Part shown: piece after piece, positions 5,284 through 5,431 of the stretch
How positions within the stretch are numbered: the first letter of the stretch is position 1
How the letters are laid out: each line of letters begins with the position of its first letter
Origin: Pirellulales bacterium
Lineage (GTDB): Bacteria > Planctomycetota > Planctomycetia > Pirellulales > Thermoguttaceae
Direction of reading: 5' to 3'
Assembly (NCBI GenBank): GCA_030605745.1
Contig: JAUWHT010000172.1
Coordinates: 1 to 5,431, forward strand
Length of the DNA stretch: 5,431 nt
The notes under the pieces: generated by a model
The model's database searches: none
The model's input: the letters and a program-made list of their open reading frames with translations, nothing else
Told to the model about the DNA's origin: nothing
Made by a program: the position numbers and the translations under genes

Positions 5284-5431
5284 ATGCCCAACATCATCGC
5301 CGAACTCTCCTGGCGCGAACTGGTCAACCAGACCACCGACGATGAGAACCTGGCGAGGTGGCGGGCCGCGCGACCGCGGACTCTTTATGCCGGTTTCGAC
5401 CCGACCGCCGATAGCCTGCACGTGGGCCACC
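5284..5431 (+). CDS. tyrS: Tyrosyl-tRNA synthetase, N-terminus only
   Basis: The first 49 codons are present and the gene runs off the window edge. TyrS is a class I aminoacyl-tRNA synthetase that activates tyrosine with ATP and charges tRNA-Tyr in the cytosol. From ATG 5284 the product reads MPNIIAELSWREL, and residues 34-49 are LYAGFDPTADSLHVGH. This is the family's tyrosine-pocket segment followed by the HIGH-type signature HVGH. The N-terminal length before this motif fits bacterial TyrS. No Shine-Dalgarno is visible: the ATG is preceded by a C/A-rich stretch (CACGAAACCCC) that follows straight on from the heptad array. A promoter would have to lie within or beyond the array, or the gene is read through from ispD or the four-helix-bundle gene. 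Confidence 0.92.
   Translation, partial: MPNIIAELSWRELVNQTTDDENLARWRAARPRTLYAGFDPTADSLHVGH

Noticed and set aside
5069..5430. Minus-strand frames rich in repeated GEWRVES-like peptide
   Set aside because: They are the direct translation of the 7-nt array (21-nt, seven-residue period) and run antisense to tyrS; low-complexity artefact, not a repeat protein.

Overview
This GC-rich bacterial window holds housekeeping genes on both strands, separated by intergenic gaps unusually rich in repeats. Three leftward genes all start with GTG and run in the order rny (RNase Y), ymdB-type phosphodiesterase, tilS (tRNA-Ile lysidine synthase). Rightward from the central divergent gap lie ispD, a compositionally foreign four-helix-bundle (23S-IVP/S23 family) gene, and the first 49 codons of tyrS, which the window edge cuts. 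The high GC (about 65% in a hand-counted part of ispD), GTG starts, weak Shine-Dalgarno use, 7-nt repeat arrays and GC-rich intergenic palindromes suggest a Planctomycetota-like bacterium. That placement is inference; no rRNA or other marker here proves it.

Layout. 1-145: non-coding tail beyond tilS with an imperfect inverted repeat. 146-1159 tilS(-), 20 nt from 1180-1992 ymdB(-). 1993-2164: a repeat-packed gap with a degenerate TCAGTNN 7-mer array, a perfect 24-bp inverted repeat and a degenerate TAACCCC 7-mer array reaching the rny stop. 2165-3745 rny(-). 3746-3945: divergent gap with a 58-nt imperfect hairpin. 3946-4686 ispD(+). 4687-4787: short gap with four GGAGAGT units. 4788-5153 four-helix-bundle gene(+). 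5154-5283: sixteen units of ACTCTCC/ACTCCCC, the reverse complement of the left array. 5284-5431 tyrS(+), partial.

Functionally, the leftward cluster combines membrane-anchored mRNA decay (RNase Y), its frequent neighbour YmdB, and a tRNA anticodon modification enzyme. The rightward side has the cytidylyltransferase of the MEP isoprenoid pathway and tyrosyl-tRNA synthetase. The most notable structure is the 4702-5273 module: a gene of about 49% GC, with its own strong Shine-Dalgarno, bracketed by complementary heptanucleotide arrays, so that its transcript could fold into a long stem with the ORF in the loop. This resembles the way S23-family ORFs sit inside intervening sequences of 23S rRNA. 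The same window has two other heptad families around a palindrome between rny and ymdB, so 7-nt periodic arrays appear to be a recurrent intergenic feature of this genome.
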